64,000 nucleotides of DNA, from NCBI RefSeq assembly GCF_000377765.1, contig NZ_KB898670.1:1-64000 (forward strand), in the 5' to 3' direction. The notes beneath the pieces are model-generated. The model made no database searches and was not told the DNA's origin. It saw nothing but the letters and a program-made list of their open reading frames with translations. The translations under genes and the position numbers were made by a program. The stretch is from Gracilibacillus lacisalsi DSM 19029 (GTDB lineage Bacteria > Bacillota > Bacilli > Bacillales > Amphibacillaceae). Each line of letters opens with the position of its first letter. Position 1 is the stretch's first letter. Positions 52,892 through 60,820 of the stretch are shown here, one piece after another.

Positions 52892-54139
52892 CTATTTAAA
52901 TAAAACCAATATCATCGATAGCGCATAGACCATTGACACAATCATCATAACGCCTTGTGCTATCCACACACCTACTCCAATTTGAGCTAACAACGATCCA
53001 ATCAATACCACTACACTAATTGTTAAAATCACAAAAAGGATTACTGCTAATTTTTCATTGATCATCTCTTTTAAAGTCGGTACTTTTTCTTTCCCAATAT
53101 TGTCTGCGTATTGTTTGGTCCACCATAAAAAAGGGACAATTTTATATAAATAACCTAAAATACTGAAAATAATCCAACACATAATATAACTAAATAAAAG
53201 AATACCCCAATGAAAGACTGATTGTAGATCGATAACAACTAAAATCACAGCAATAATATGGATAACGTTCCCAAGTAAAATGGCAAACAAGGAAAAAACA
53301 AAGGCTTTATCCAACTTTCTTTTCAAACGATTTCGGTAGATGATGTACATATTATAGGTAAATAATGTGAAGCCAATTGCTAATAACAAAAAACCGATTA
53401 CTTGTACATAGGCTATTTGTATCCAAAACGAAACAGATACAAATAGTAATCCCATGCTATAACTGCAGATCGCATATTTGCCGTAATGAGTAGGATAATC
53501 ATGTGATAAACTGAACATAGGGACCAATTTATAAGAAAAGCCGAAAATCAACAGGCTAAACCATCCCGCTACTCCGAACAAGATATGGGTGTAAAAAATC
53601 GATTCATGGAACGGTATACCTTTTGTTGCAAAACTATAAGCAAGCAAAAAACCTGCTGCTATGGTCAAAAAGAGCATAACTAGTGCTGTCTTTACAAAGG
53701 CATACATAATTGATTTTTTCTCTGTTTGACGAAGTGTAATAACCATTTGGAGCAAAAACATACAAATCCCTATTACAACCATGACTGCTCCATAAATGGA
53801 TTGAGCGGGACTTATTGCTAATAAAACGACAAAGATGACCACACCAGAACAACTGAATAGTAATGGGAAATACGCTAGCTTTTGTCGGCAAATACTCGCT
53901 AAAAACACAACAGGAACAAGTTGGTACATTGCCCCCATCGCAACAATCATCGCAAATCCTAATAGCAATAGATGGGCTGCAGACCAAATTCCAGGTATGC
54001 GAAAATGTCCTTGTAAAATGGATGTACTGTTCCAAAAAATGATAATCTGTGCAACTACAAAAGCGACTATGCCAAAAACAATAAAACTTAATGGTAATCG
54101 AATATCGGTCGTACTCTTGATGTTTCCAGTTGTCATCAT
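52892..54139 (-). CDS. Twelve-helix membrane protein, NnrS/heme-copper subunit I-like
   Basis: 415 residues, about 12 helices. Two similar segments carry a His and an LVP turn: AAHLLLLGFAMIVAMGAMYQLVPV and THILFGVAGWFSLLIFGFSYKLVPMF; further His are in GNVIHIIAV and FHWGILLFSY. This resembles NnrS and subunit I-like proteins that bind heme in nitrogen-oxide metabolism, but not a full catalytic site: the His-His pairs of oxidases are absent. It starts one base after the DUF2249 stop; ATG at 54139 or 54136. Confidence 0.6.
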   Translation of the reverse strand: MMTTGNIKSTTDIRLPLSFIVFGIVAFVVAQIIIFWNSTSILQGHFRIPGIWSAAHLLLLGFAMIVAMGAMYQLVPVVFLASICRQKLAYFPLLFSCSGVVIFVVLLAISPAQSIYGAVMVVIGICMFLLQMVITLRQTEKKSIMYAFVKTALVMLFLTIAAGFLLAYSFATKGIPFHESIFYTHILFGVAGWFSLLIFGFSYKLVPMFSLSHDYPTHYGKYAICSYSMGLLFVSVSFWIQIAYVQVIGFLLLAIGFTLFTYNMYIIYRNRLKRKLDKAFVFSLFAILLGNVIHIIAVILVVIDLQSVFHWGILLFSYIMCWIIFSILGYLYKIVPFLWWTKQYADNIGKEKVPTLKEMINEKLAVILFVILTISVVVLIGSLLAQIGVGVWIAQGVMMIVSMVYALSMILVLFK

Positions 54140-54140
54140 T

Positions 54141-54359
54141 TTACTCACCACGCTTTGTAATCATTATCTTAAAACTGCCATCCTGTTGGGGTTCTGTTAC
54201 ATAATCAAAGCCCAGTTCATCTAATTCTTCATATAAAAACATTGGTCTTCGATCATTGATAATGGTCAACACTTCACCAACTGTCATCGTTTCTAATTGA
54301 TTCAAGGTGCGAATCATCGGTTGAGGCGGCTCCATCCCTCTGTTATCTAATATGATCAT
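54141..54359 (-). CDS. DUF2249 domain protein (TusA-like fold), first of the pair after the long one
   Basis: 72 residues. LDNRGMEPPQPMIRTLNQLETM gives the Pro-Pro motif of the TusA/DUF2249 fold and the end is the FDYVTEPQQDGSFKIMI strand. The catalytic Cys of TusA is replaced (PPQPM instead of CPxP), so sulfur transfer is unlikely. DUF2249 genes cluster with nitrite, NO and hemerythrin genes. It overlaps the preceding DUF2249 gene by 17 bases, GAGGTG before its ATG. Confidence 0.8.
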   Translation of the reverse strand: MIILDNRGMEPPQPMIRTLNQLETMTVGEVLTIINDRRPMFLYEELDELGFDYVTEPQQDGSFKIMITKRGE

Positions 54360-54597
54360 CAGCCTTCACCTCTTTTCGATAGATGACTTTCCAATGTTTC
54401 CTTTCGATTTTCTCAGCTTGATAGATATATCCCTTACGTCCTAATAGTTTATGCAATGGTATCGGATTAAATGGCGTATGTAGTATAAAAGCTTGATTCT
54501 CTTTTAACCCTTTGACAGTTCCCATAATTTTATCGAATGGTTCTTTTTTTAACGCTAAATCTTCACGGACGTCTAGTTCCACATATTCTTCCGTCAT
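54343..54597 (-). CDS. DUF2249 domain protein
   Basis: 84 residues: LDVREDLALKKEPFDKIMGTV, LHTPFNPIPLHKLLGRKGY and ERKHWKVIYRK show the DUF2249 pattern. First gene of a four-gene operon with the next DUF2249, a membrane protein and a DUF59 factor. ATG at 54597 is 7 bases after GGAGG; the adjacent ATG at 54600 is equally possible. An FNR-like box lies about 100 bases upstream. Function unknown; by context linked to nitrogen oxides or respiratory enzyme maturation. Confidence 0.8.
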   Translation of the reverse strand: MTEEYVELDVREDLALKKEPFDKIMGTVKGLKENQAFILHTPFNPIPLHKLLGRKGYIYQAEKIERKHWKVIYRKEVKADDHIR

Positions 54598-54695
54598 CAT
54601 TATCCCTCCTTCCCTCTTTATCACAATGCTAATCGTCGATAAGACATCCACCAATGGAAGTCTATCTATATGATAGTCATTATCAATTAAAAGAG

Positions 54696-54713
54696 AAGTG
54701 ATTTTGGTCACTT
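54696..54713. promoter_or_regulatory. FNR-type box between the DUF2249 operon and ctaA
   Basis: AAGTGA-N6-TCACTT, a perfect 6+6 palindrome with the FNR spacing and the GTGA/TCAC core. Its centre is 32 bases from a TATCAT -10-like element (54675-54670, minus strand), the class II position for the DUF2249 operon. It could also influence ctaA. Confidence 0.6.
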
Positions 54714-54789
54714 TTTTACACTATGAGTGTTTGATATCACATTTTTGTTTATCAAAACATGATATGTTATCGCAGAAGGAGGGAATGAT

Positions 54790-55602
54790 TTGTTGAAGAC
54801 TAAATTACTTGTAGTGATTGTCCTAACGTATATGTTGATTGTTTTTGGAGGTTATGTAGCATCATCCGAATCAGGAATGGGATGTGGACCGGAATGGCCG
54901 TTATGTAATGGAGCGGTGATACCCGAATTACAGGGTGATACTTTAATCGAGTTTGCCCACCGTGTGATTGGACTTATTTTGTTTTTATTGTTCAGCCAGA
55001 TTGTCCTACAAATTCATAAGAAGAAACGATATCAGCATCTTAAAACTATTTCGTTACACAGTTATTTGTTACTCCTATTTCAAATTATAGCGGGGGCTGT
55101 CGTAGTGATTCTGGATTTGCCTGCTCTTGTTGTGACACTGCATCTTGTGTTAGCCATGATTTTTTCTGGGTTATTACTTTATCTCTATCATCATACAAAT
55201 GACACCCTTTTTTATGAAAAGAAGCCCATACATTTGCCATTATTGTTATTAGTCCTACTCATCACAATAGGATTGGGCGCCTATATCAAGCACACATCGA
55301 TTGGTCTAGCATGTAGTTGGTTGGATTGTCACGGAACATTTATGCCGACCTCCTTAGTAGAATGGATACAAACGATCCATAGAGTTTTTGCTCTTATTAG
55401 TTTTGTATATCTCATTTTTGTCACTTTTATTTATCGCAACCGTTCTATACTGATTGCGCTCGTTTTATTTGTTATCCAAGTGACAGTTGGTATTATCACC
55501 ATCTTAACCAAGATAGATATGTTCTGGAGTGTATTACATTTAGCCTTTGCCACTGCTGTTTACTATCTTGTGTTAGATGCATGGCTGCAACCAAGAAAAT
55601 AA
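54790..55602 (+). CDS. ctaA: Heme A synthase CtaA (COX15 family)
   Basis: 270 residues, seven or eight helices. The four conserved His are visible in EFAHRVIG, TLHLVLAM, TIHRVFAL and VLHLAFAT, and two Cys pairs in CGPEWPLC and CSWLDCHG. It converts heme O to heme A for terminal oxidases. TTG at 54790 is 6 bases after AAGGAGGG; a second TTG follows directly. Shorter than B. subtilis CtaA (306). It stands alone, with no ctaB, and is divergent from the DUF2249 operon. Confidence 0.88.
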   Translation: MLKTKLLVVIVLTYMLIVFGGYVASSESGMGCGPEWPLCNGAVIPELQGDTLIEFAHRVIGLILFLLFSQIVLQIHKKKRYQHLKTISLHSYLLLLFQIIAGAVVVILDLPALVVTLHLVLAMIFSGLLLYLYHHTNDTLFYEKKPIHLPLLLLVLLITIGLGAYIKHTSIGLACSWLDCHGTFMPTSLVEWIQTIHRVFALISFVYLIFVTFIYRNRSILIALVLFVIQVTVGIITILTKIDMFWSVLHLAFATAVYYLVLDAWLQPRK

Positions 55603-55619
55603 AGGATAGCATAACAGTA

Positions 55620-55650
55620 AACGCTCAAGTTCACGGTGAACTTGAGCGTT
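55620..55650. terminator. Perfect 14-bp hairpin between convergent genes
   Basis: AACGCTCAAGTTCA (55620-55633) and its exact complement (55637-55650) enclose a 3-base loop. It lies between the ctaA stop and the stop of the LLM gene, so it probably ends both transcripts, although the T tracts are weak. Confidence 0.65.
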
Positions 55651-55663
55651 ATTGCCGAATCCA

Positions 55664-56701
55664 TTATTTATTTGTTGTATCTTTCAATCTTCTATTTACT
55701 TCAGGTATAACTTTATGGACTAATAAATCCATCGTTTCTTTGATTGATTCGATCGGTTGTCCACCAAAATCAACTTGTGCGTAAAATCGATCATGATGAA
55801 ACAATTGATGTTGGTAGATTATTTTTTCTACGATTTGTTCTGGTGTTCCTACAAATAACGTCGATTCATTACTTGTGATAAATTCTAAATCTGTTCGAGC
55901 AGCGCCCATTGCTCCACCAATCCCTTGTTTCGTTAAATGTTTCCAATAGTTAGCATAATAGGGATAGAAGTCCTGTTCTAACTCCGTTTCTGTTTCACGA
56001 ATCATTGTATGACCAGCAATCGCAACTACTGGACTTTCCCCTTGATAGACTTCATGATAACGGTGCACTAATCGTTGATACTTTTTAGCAATTCCACCAA
56101 TCATCACAATGGTTAAACCACAGCCGTTGCGCCCTGCTCGCTCGGCACTCTCGAGCGTTCCACCAACTCCGATCGAAATCGGTAACGTGTTCTGTAGTGG
56201 ACGTGGCGCAATCTCTGCCGCTTGTATAGCTGGTCGGTATCTACCTTCCCATGTTACTCTTTCTTGTTGATTCAGCTGTAAAAATAGTTGTAAATGTTCG
56301 TCAAAGAGTTCATCATAATCCTTTTCACTGTAACCAAACAATGGAAAAGATTCGACAAATGCACCTCTCCCTGCCGTGAATTCCACACGACCGCCCGCTA
56401 ACAAATCTAAGGTCGCAAAATCTTCGAATAATCGTACGGGATCCGCTGTATTTAATAAGGAGGTCAAGGCTGTTAATTTGATCTTACTCGTTTGCTGAGA
56501 AATAGCAGCAAGCAGCATTTGCGGCGAGGAAACAGCGTAATCCAGACGATGATGCTCTCCTACACCAAATAGGTCTAAGCCTATTTGATCTGCATATCGA
56601 GCCATTTCCACTAACATATCGACTCGTTCTTTTGTTGTTATTGTTTCTTTTGCTTTCGGATCTTCTAAGATTTCAGATAAACTATACACACCAAACTCCA
56701 T
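55664..56701 (-). CDS. LLM-class (luciferase-like) flavin monooxygenase
   Basis: 345 residues, bacterial luciferase fold. The N-terminus MEFGVYSLSEI, the segment GLDLFGVGEHHRLDYAVSSP, and GGRVEFTAGRGAFVESF are typical of FMN-dependent LLM proteins; TPEQIVEKI is the late helix. Substrate unknown. It starts one base after the RluA stop, so they form an operon with no clear functional link. Confidence 0.88.
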   Translation of the reverse strand: MEFGVYSLSEILEDPKAKETITTKERVDMLVEMARYADQIGLDLFGVGEHHRLDYAVSSPQMLLAAISQQTSKIKLTALTSLLNTADPVRLFEDFATLDLLAGGRVEFTAGRGAFVESFPLFGYSEKDYDELFDEHLQLFLQLNQQERVTWEGRYRPAIQAAEIAPRPLQNTLPISIGVGGTLESAERAGRNGCGLTIVMIGGIAKKYQRLVHRYHEVYQGESPVVAIAGHTMIRETETELEQDFYPYYANYWKHLTKQGIGGAMGAARTDLEFITSNESTLFVGTPEQIVEKIIYQHQLFHHDRFYAQVDFGGQPIESIKETMDLLVHKVIPEVNRRLKDTTNK

Positions 56702-56702
56702 A

Positions 56703-57401
56703 CTATTCTACCTCTCTCTCTTTTGTAAGCAGAGTTTTCCAATTTGACCATGGGAATTGATTAGGCGGAAAGGACACCGCACTGATTTCCTCTTTACGAA
56801 CCGGATGAATAAGTCGTAATTCGTGCGACCATAACGCAATTTGCTGACCAGGCTTGTTTACCTTTTTCCCGTATTTCTGATCGCCATATAGTGGATATCC
56901 ACGTGAAGCAAACTGAACTCGAATTTGATGTGGGCGTCCGGTATGTAAATTAATTTTTACCAAGCTCAAACCTTTATCACTAGCTAAAAGCTGATAATCA
57001 AGCACCGCTTTTTTTGCTTTTGAATTATTTTTTGACGAAACCGTGACAATATTGTGACGACGATCTTTCCACAAAAAATCGACCCATTCCTCAGCTGGTG
57101 ACGGAACCCCTCTGACAACAGCTAAATATGTTTTATCTAATTCATTTTTTCGGATTGTATCAGATAATCGGGATGCAGCCTTTGATGTTTTCGCAAATAC
57201 CATCACACCACCAACTGGTCGATCTAACCGATGGACTAGCCCTAAATAAACATTACCAGGCTTCTGATAACGGATTTTGATATCTTCCTTTAAAATAGTG
57301 AGAAAATCCTCATCATTACTTCGATCTTTCTGTACAGGTACATTGACTGGTTTTTCCACCATTAACAAGTGATTGTCTTCATATAAAATATGGATATTCA
57401 T
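56703..57401 (-). CDS. RluA family pseudouridine synthase
   Basis: 232 residues. HRLDRPVGGVMVFAKT holds the catalytic Asp of the RluA family near residue 65, followed by KTYLAVVRG and the HTGRPHQIRVQFASRGYPLYGD motif. No S4 domain, as in the short RluA branch. It modifies uridine in tRNA or rRNA; target not known. AAAGGGG before the ATG. Confidence 0.92.
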   Translation of the reverse strand: MNIHILYEDNHLLMVEKPVNVPVQKDRSNDEDFLTILKEDIKIRYQKPGNVYLGLVHRLDRPVGGVMVFAKTSKAASRLSDTIRKNELDKTYLAVVRGVPSPAEEWVDFLWKDRRHNIVTVSSKNNSKAKKAVLDYQLLASDKGLSLVKINLHTGRPHQIRVQFASRGYPLYGDQKYGKKVNKPGQQIALWSHELRLIHPVRKEEISAVSFPPNQFPWSNWKTLLTKEREVE

Positions 57402-57509
57402 AAGAAACCCCTTTTTTGTAGATAATCATTCGTACTACATATTCTAACATAAGAAAAGTGCAAAGCGCCCACTTCAAAATTTCCAGTTTCTCATAAGTTT
57501 CCTAAAGCC

Positions 57510-57540
57510 AAAAAAAGATCCCCTAATACTAGGAGACCTT
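57510..57540 (-). terminator. Terminator of the CuA lipoprotein gene
   Basis: An 11-bp stem with two G-U pairs around a 4-base loop and seven Ts on the minus strand, 10 bases after the stop. Confidence 0.8.
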
Positions 57541-57550
57541 GTATGCTTTA

Positions 57551-57931
57551 TTATTCAACGATCAATGTTGCCACCATATCTTCATGACCAGCACCACAAG
57601 GAACTGAACATCTGATCGTATACTCGCCTGCTTCTAAAGTTGCTGTTTCAGAACCTGCATCATCCAATGCAATATCAGTACCTTCTATTTCAATACCGTG
57701 GAAACCTTCTTCGTTCGTTAGGTTTACTGTAACTTCACCAGCTGGTACCGTATATTCTTCTTGATCAAATTGCCAGTTAGATGCCTGAATATCTACTGTT
57801 TCACCATCACCGCTTGCAGTTTCTCCAGCTTCTCCATCGTTATTTGAACTTCCTTCATCATCACCGCCACCACAAGCTGCAAGCACAAGTGCTAATGATA
57901 ATGTCATCATGCTTAAAAGAATTTTTTTCAT
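57551..57931 (-). CDS. CuA-type cupredoxin lipoprotein
   Basis: 126 residues. Lipoprotein signal LALVLAACGGG, an acidic Gly/Ser linker (about 20-45), then a cupredoxin domain. GFHGIEI and CSVPCGAGHEDM supply every CuA ligand (His, Cys, Cys, His, Met), as in oxidase subunit II, but there is no anchoring helix. It is an extracytoplasmic one-electron carrier held by lipid. Start at 57931 follows AAAGGGG. It is divergent from the heme-copper operon with two FNR-type boxes between; it may be its electron donor or a copper-loading partner. Confidence 0.87.
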   Translation of the reverse strand: MKKILLSMMTLSLALVLAACGGGDDEGSSNNDGEAGETASGDGETVDIQASNWQFDQEEYTVPAGEVTVNLTNEEGFHGIEIEGTDIALDDAGSETATLEAGEYTIRCSVPCGAGHEDMVATLIVE

Positions 57932-58004
57932 GATTGTTTTTCCCCTTTCTATTCCATTTAGTTTGTCAACCACTTACATCATAAACGATTGCTCAAGACA
58001 TTCA

Positions 58005-58020
58005 TATGATTTTAATCACA
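58005..58020. promoter_or_regulatory. FNR-type box 1 of the heme-copper region
   Basis: TATGA-N6-TCACA, 9 of 10 FNR consensus positions. Its centre is about 30 bases from a TTTATG -10-like element for the CuA lipoprotein gene on the minus strand. Confidence 0.6.
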
Positions 58021-58027
58021 CTCAGAT

Positions 58028-58043
58028 TGTGATATGGCTCACT
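58028..58043. promoter_or_regulatory. FNR-type box 2 of the heme-copper region
   Basis: TGTGA-N6-TCACT, 9 of 10 consensus positions, centred 32 bases before TATGCT (58065-58070), the likely -10 of the plus-strand operon. This is the class II activator distance. Confidence 0.65.
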
Positions 58044-58102
58044 ATATAACCAAACAAAATATCCTATGCTTGAGTCAAATCCAATAGATAGGAGGTCACA
58101 AA

Positions 58103-58228
58103 ATGTATTCCAATACAAAGAAATCAAAGTATTCCATGTCAGGAACGATCGCCTCTGTCACTATTGTTGCTCTAGTCATTATTTTGATGTGGGCAGGTGT
58201 ATTCGCTATTTATATGGCTAGAGTGTGA
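58103..58228 (+). CDS. Single-helix small subunit of a ba3-like heme-copper enzyme
   Basis: 41 residues, MYSNTKKSKYSMSG then one helix of about 22 residues. GGAGGTCACAAA precedes the ATG. It sits directly before subunits II and I, the same place and size as the subunit IIa of Thermus ba3 oxidase (34 residues). The assignment rests on size, topology and position, not on a motif. Confidence 0.7.
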   Translation: MYSNTKKSKYSMSGTIASVTIVALVIILMWAGVFAIYMARV

Positions 58229-58323
58229 TCTATGACTCCATTATAACGATTGGTTTCTTTATTTATCTACTATTACGTTATATTCTTCACAAAACATTCA
58301 TATTTGAAGGAGGGAATAAATCA

Positions 58324-58785
58324 ATGAGTAAATTAGAAGAAATTTGGATGACAGTAAGTATTGGGATTCTCGTTATCTTTATGGTGATTGTTGGTTACCA
58401 AACCTATGCCTTAGGAATGGGACCACCAAGTCATAAAGAAACGATCGATCCACAAGAAGTTGAACAAACCGCTCCATTTGATAACCCGGGTCTAATTGAT
58501 CTTGGAGACAACCAATACGAACTAGTTATGACGTTAGAAGCGTTTGCGTTTAACCCAGGAAATGTCGAAGTGCCTGTTGGAGCAGAGGTCGAATTTACGA
58601 TGACCTCAAAAGATGTATCACATGGTATTCAAATTCCAGGAACAAATGTAAATGCGATGGTGTTACCTGGTCATATTCAAAAAATCACTCAAACATTTGA
58701 TGAACCTGGCGAATATTTAGTTGTATGTAATGAATATTGTGGTGTTGGTCATCAAGCAATGTTTACCACCATTACAGTGAAATAA
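58324..58785 (+). CDS. Heme-copper enzyme subunit II with CuA site (ba3 type)
   Basis: 153 residues. One N-terminal helix (about 8-30) and a cupredoxin domain. CuA ligands: His100 (DVSHGIQI), Cys135, Cys139, His143 and Met146 (CNEYCGVGHQAM). One anchor helix and short length mark the ba3 group. It accepts electrons from a cytochrome c or cupredoxin and passes them to subunit I. The ATG at 58324 follows AAGGAGGG; an earlier ATG at 58225 adds a stretch without ribosome site. Confidence 0.92.
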   Translation: MSKLEEIWMTVSIGILVIFMVIVGYQTYALGMGPPSHKETIDPQEVEQTAPFDNPGLIDLGDNQYELVMTLEAFAFNPGNVEVPVGAEVEFTMTSKDVSHGIQIPGTNVNAMVLPGHIQKITQTFDEPGEYLVVCNEYCGVGHQAMFTTITVK

Positions 58786-58797
58786 GGAGGGGCAAAA

Positions 58798-60477
58798 ATG
58801 GAACAGGCAAAACATATTGGATTGAGAGAAAATGTAATAAGTAAATTAGGAGTTAACCCTCAAGATGCTATAATTGCACTCACTTATTTTACCATTTCAT
58901 TTGCAACATTATTAATTGGTGGGTTATTAGGGTTAATTCAAGGATTAGAGCGCGCCGGTCTGTATTCATTACCGGCAGGATTTAATTATTATCAAGTCTT
59001 ATCTGCACACGGACTTTTATTGTTAGTTGTTTTTACTGCTACATTCACGATTGGGTACCAACTTGCAAATCTTTCCCATTCATTTAATGGATTACTACCT
59101 AAAGTCCGCAAAATGATATGGGTTGGTATTGTATTAAAGGTAATTGGTGTTGTGCTTGCCGTAACCATGATTGTTTTAGGTGAAGCATCAGTATTATACA
59201 CTTTCTATCCACCTTTGGCAGCACACCCCATATTTTACATCGGATTAGTTCTACTAGTGTTAGGTATTTGGTCTGTAGCTTTTGGTGTATTTATCAACTA
59301 TCGTCATTGGCGAAAAGAAAATCCAGGGCAACCAACACCAATTCTTGCTTTCTTTGCAATGGGTGTGTTTGTACTATGGTTCTTTGCAAGTCTCGGTGTA
59401 ACGATTGAAGTATTTATGATTATCCCATGGGTTTTAGGATGGGTAGAGACGATTAATGTAATGGTTACAAGAACACTGTTTTGGTGGTTTGGTCACACTC
59501 TCGTTAATATTTGGTATCTTGTTGCTACTTCTGCATGGTATATTATTGTACCGAAAATAGTAGGTGGTAAACATTTCAATGAGAAACTAATTCGTTTAGT
59601 GGTTATTTTACTTGTTGTATTGAATATTCCAGGTGGTTTCCACCATCAAATTATCGATCCTGCTATCTCATTATCAATTAAATTCTTACACGTCTTCATG
59701 AGCCTGTCGATTGCAGTTCCATCCTTGATGACTGCCTTTGCCATGTTCTATGTACTAGAAAAAGCAGGACGTAAAAAAGGTGGCAAAGGATTATTTGGAT
59801 GGTTTAAAAAGCTGCCATGGGGCGATGTTCGTTTTCTTGCACCAATGATTGCCATGATTGCCTTTATTCCAGGTGGTGCAGGTGGCATTGTCAACACTAG
59901 TAACCAAATGAATCAAGTCGTTCATAATACGATGTGGGTTGTCGGACACTTCCACGTCACCGTAGGGGTATCTGTTGTACTTACATTCTTTGGCATTTGT
60001 TATTGGTTAATTCCACATTTATCTAAGCGTCAATTAACAGCTAAAATGAATAAGGTTGGTGTGATTCAAACTTGGATTTGGACAATTGGCATGACCATTA
60101 TGGCCGGTTCGATGCATCTAGCTGGCTTAGTCGGAGATCCTCGTCGTACTTCTGATACAACATATGCTGGTCATGAAACGGCATTAAGCTGGTTGCCATA
60201 TGAGTATGTCTTTGCAACTGGCGCAACCTTACTGTTGATAGGTGTCATTATTCAGGTATATGCCGTGTTTAACATGATGTTCTTTGCTCCAAAAGGGAAA
60301 ACAGAATATCCAGTGGCAGAGCCGGAGGATGATCAACCAAAAGTGCCGATGTGGACAGAACGCTGGGGGCTATGGGCCATTGTTCTACTTGCTGTTGTTG
60401 CAATGGCATATGTGATTCCAATTGTAGACATGATTGTTAATGCACCTCCAGGTTCTCCACCGATCAAAACATGGTAA
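58798..60477 (+). CDS. ba3-like heme-copper subunit I lacking the catalytic Tyr (candidate NO reductase)
   Basis: 559 residues, about 13 helices. Heme and copper ligands are all present and, by chance, almost numbered as in Thermus ba3: His71 (SAHG), His233 (WWFGHTLVN), His282 and His283 (GGFHHQ), His384 and His386 (GHFHV). But the segment after His233, which is HPIVY in ba3, reads HTLVN: Asn237 stands where the cross-linked, catalytic Tyr237 belongs. Oxygen-reducing members need that Tyr; NO reductases of the superfamily lack it. So NO reduction to N2O is likelier. GGAGGGG before the ATG; 12 bases after subunit II. Confidence 0.85.
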   Translation: MEQAKHIGLRENVISKLGVNPQDAIIALTYFTISFATLLIGGLLGLIQGLERAGLYSLPAGFNYYQVLSAHGLLLLVVFTATFTIGYQLANLSHSFNGLLPKVRKMIWVGIVLKVIGVVLAVTMIVLGEASVLYTFYPPLAAHPIFYIGLVLLVLGIWSVAFGVFINYRHWRKENPGQPTPILAFFAMGVFVLWFFASLGVTIEVFMIIPWVLGWVETINVMVTRTLFWWFGHTLVNIWYLVATSAWYIIVPKIVGGKHFNEKLIRLVVILLVVLNIPGGFHHQIIDPAISLSIKFLHVFMSLSIAVPSLMTAFAMFYVLEKAGRKKGGKGLFGWFKKLPWGDVRFLAPMIAMIAFIPGGAGGIVNTSNQMNQVVHNTMWVVGHFHVTVGVSVVLTFFGICYWLIPHLSKRQLTAKMNKVGVIQTWIWTIGMTIMAGSMHLAGLVGDPRRTSDTTYAGHETALSWLPYEYVFATGATLLLIGVIIQVYAVFNMMFFAPKGKTEYPVAEPEDDQPKVPMWTERWGLWAIVLLAVVAMAYVIPIVDMIVNAPPGSPPIKTW

Positions 60478-60514
60478 CTATTTAATAATATGCGGGAAGG
60501 ACATACTTCCCCTT

Positions 60515-60755
60515 GAATATCTTCATTTATCCATGGAAGAGAGGGCTTTTCCAGGGAGCAGAATTTCTCTTCATGGGATATCTGTTCCACTTCCCGGGAT
60601 ATCTTCACTTATCCATGGAAGAGAGAGCTTTTTCCAGGGAGCAGAATTTCTCTTCATGGGATATCTGTTCCGCTTCCCGGGATATCTTCACTTATCCATG
60701 GAAGAGAGAGCTTTTTCCATGGAGCAGAATTTCTCTTCCATGGATATGGATTAGG
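60515..60755. repeat. 83-bp tandem repeat array, nearly three copies
   Basis: Units start at about 60515, 60598 and 60681 (period 83; the first has one base less). Each opens ATATCTTCA-TTATCCATGGAAGAGAG, then CTTTTTCCAGGGAGCAG, then TTTCTCTTCATGGGATATC. The first and last blocks are near complements (TCCATGGAAGAGA against TCTCTTCATGGGA), so each unit can fold as a hairpin. Frames through it shift between copies, so it is not coding. It lies between subunit I and sco. Confidence 0.85.
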
Positions 60756-60820
60756 GAAAGTTCTAATCAAAGAGTTCTTCTCAGCCTCTACTCAATCTAT
60801 AGCAAAAGGTGGTGCTTGGT

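Noticed and set aside
54790-55602. Protoheme farnesyltransferase or oxidase subunit instead of CtaA
   Set aside because: The four His and two Cys pairs fit COX15/CtaA; no UbiA-type Asp motifs.
57551-57931. Plastocyanin/azurin-type single-copper protein
   Set aside because: The Cys-x3-Cys...His...Met pattern is the CuA ligand set, not the single Cys of type 1 sites.
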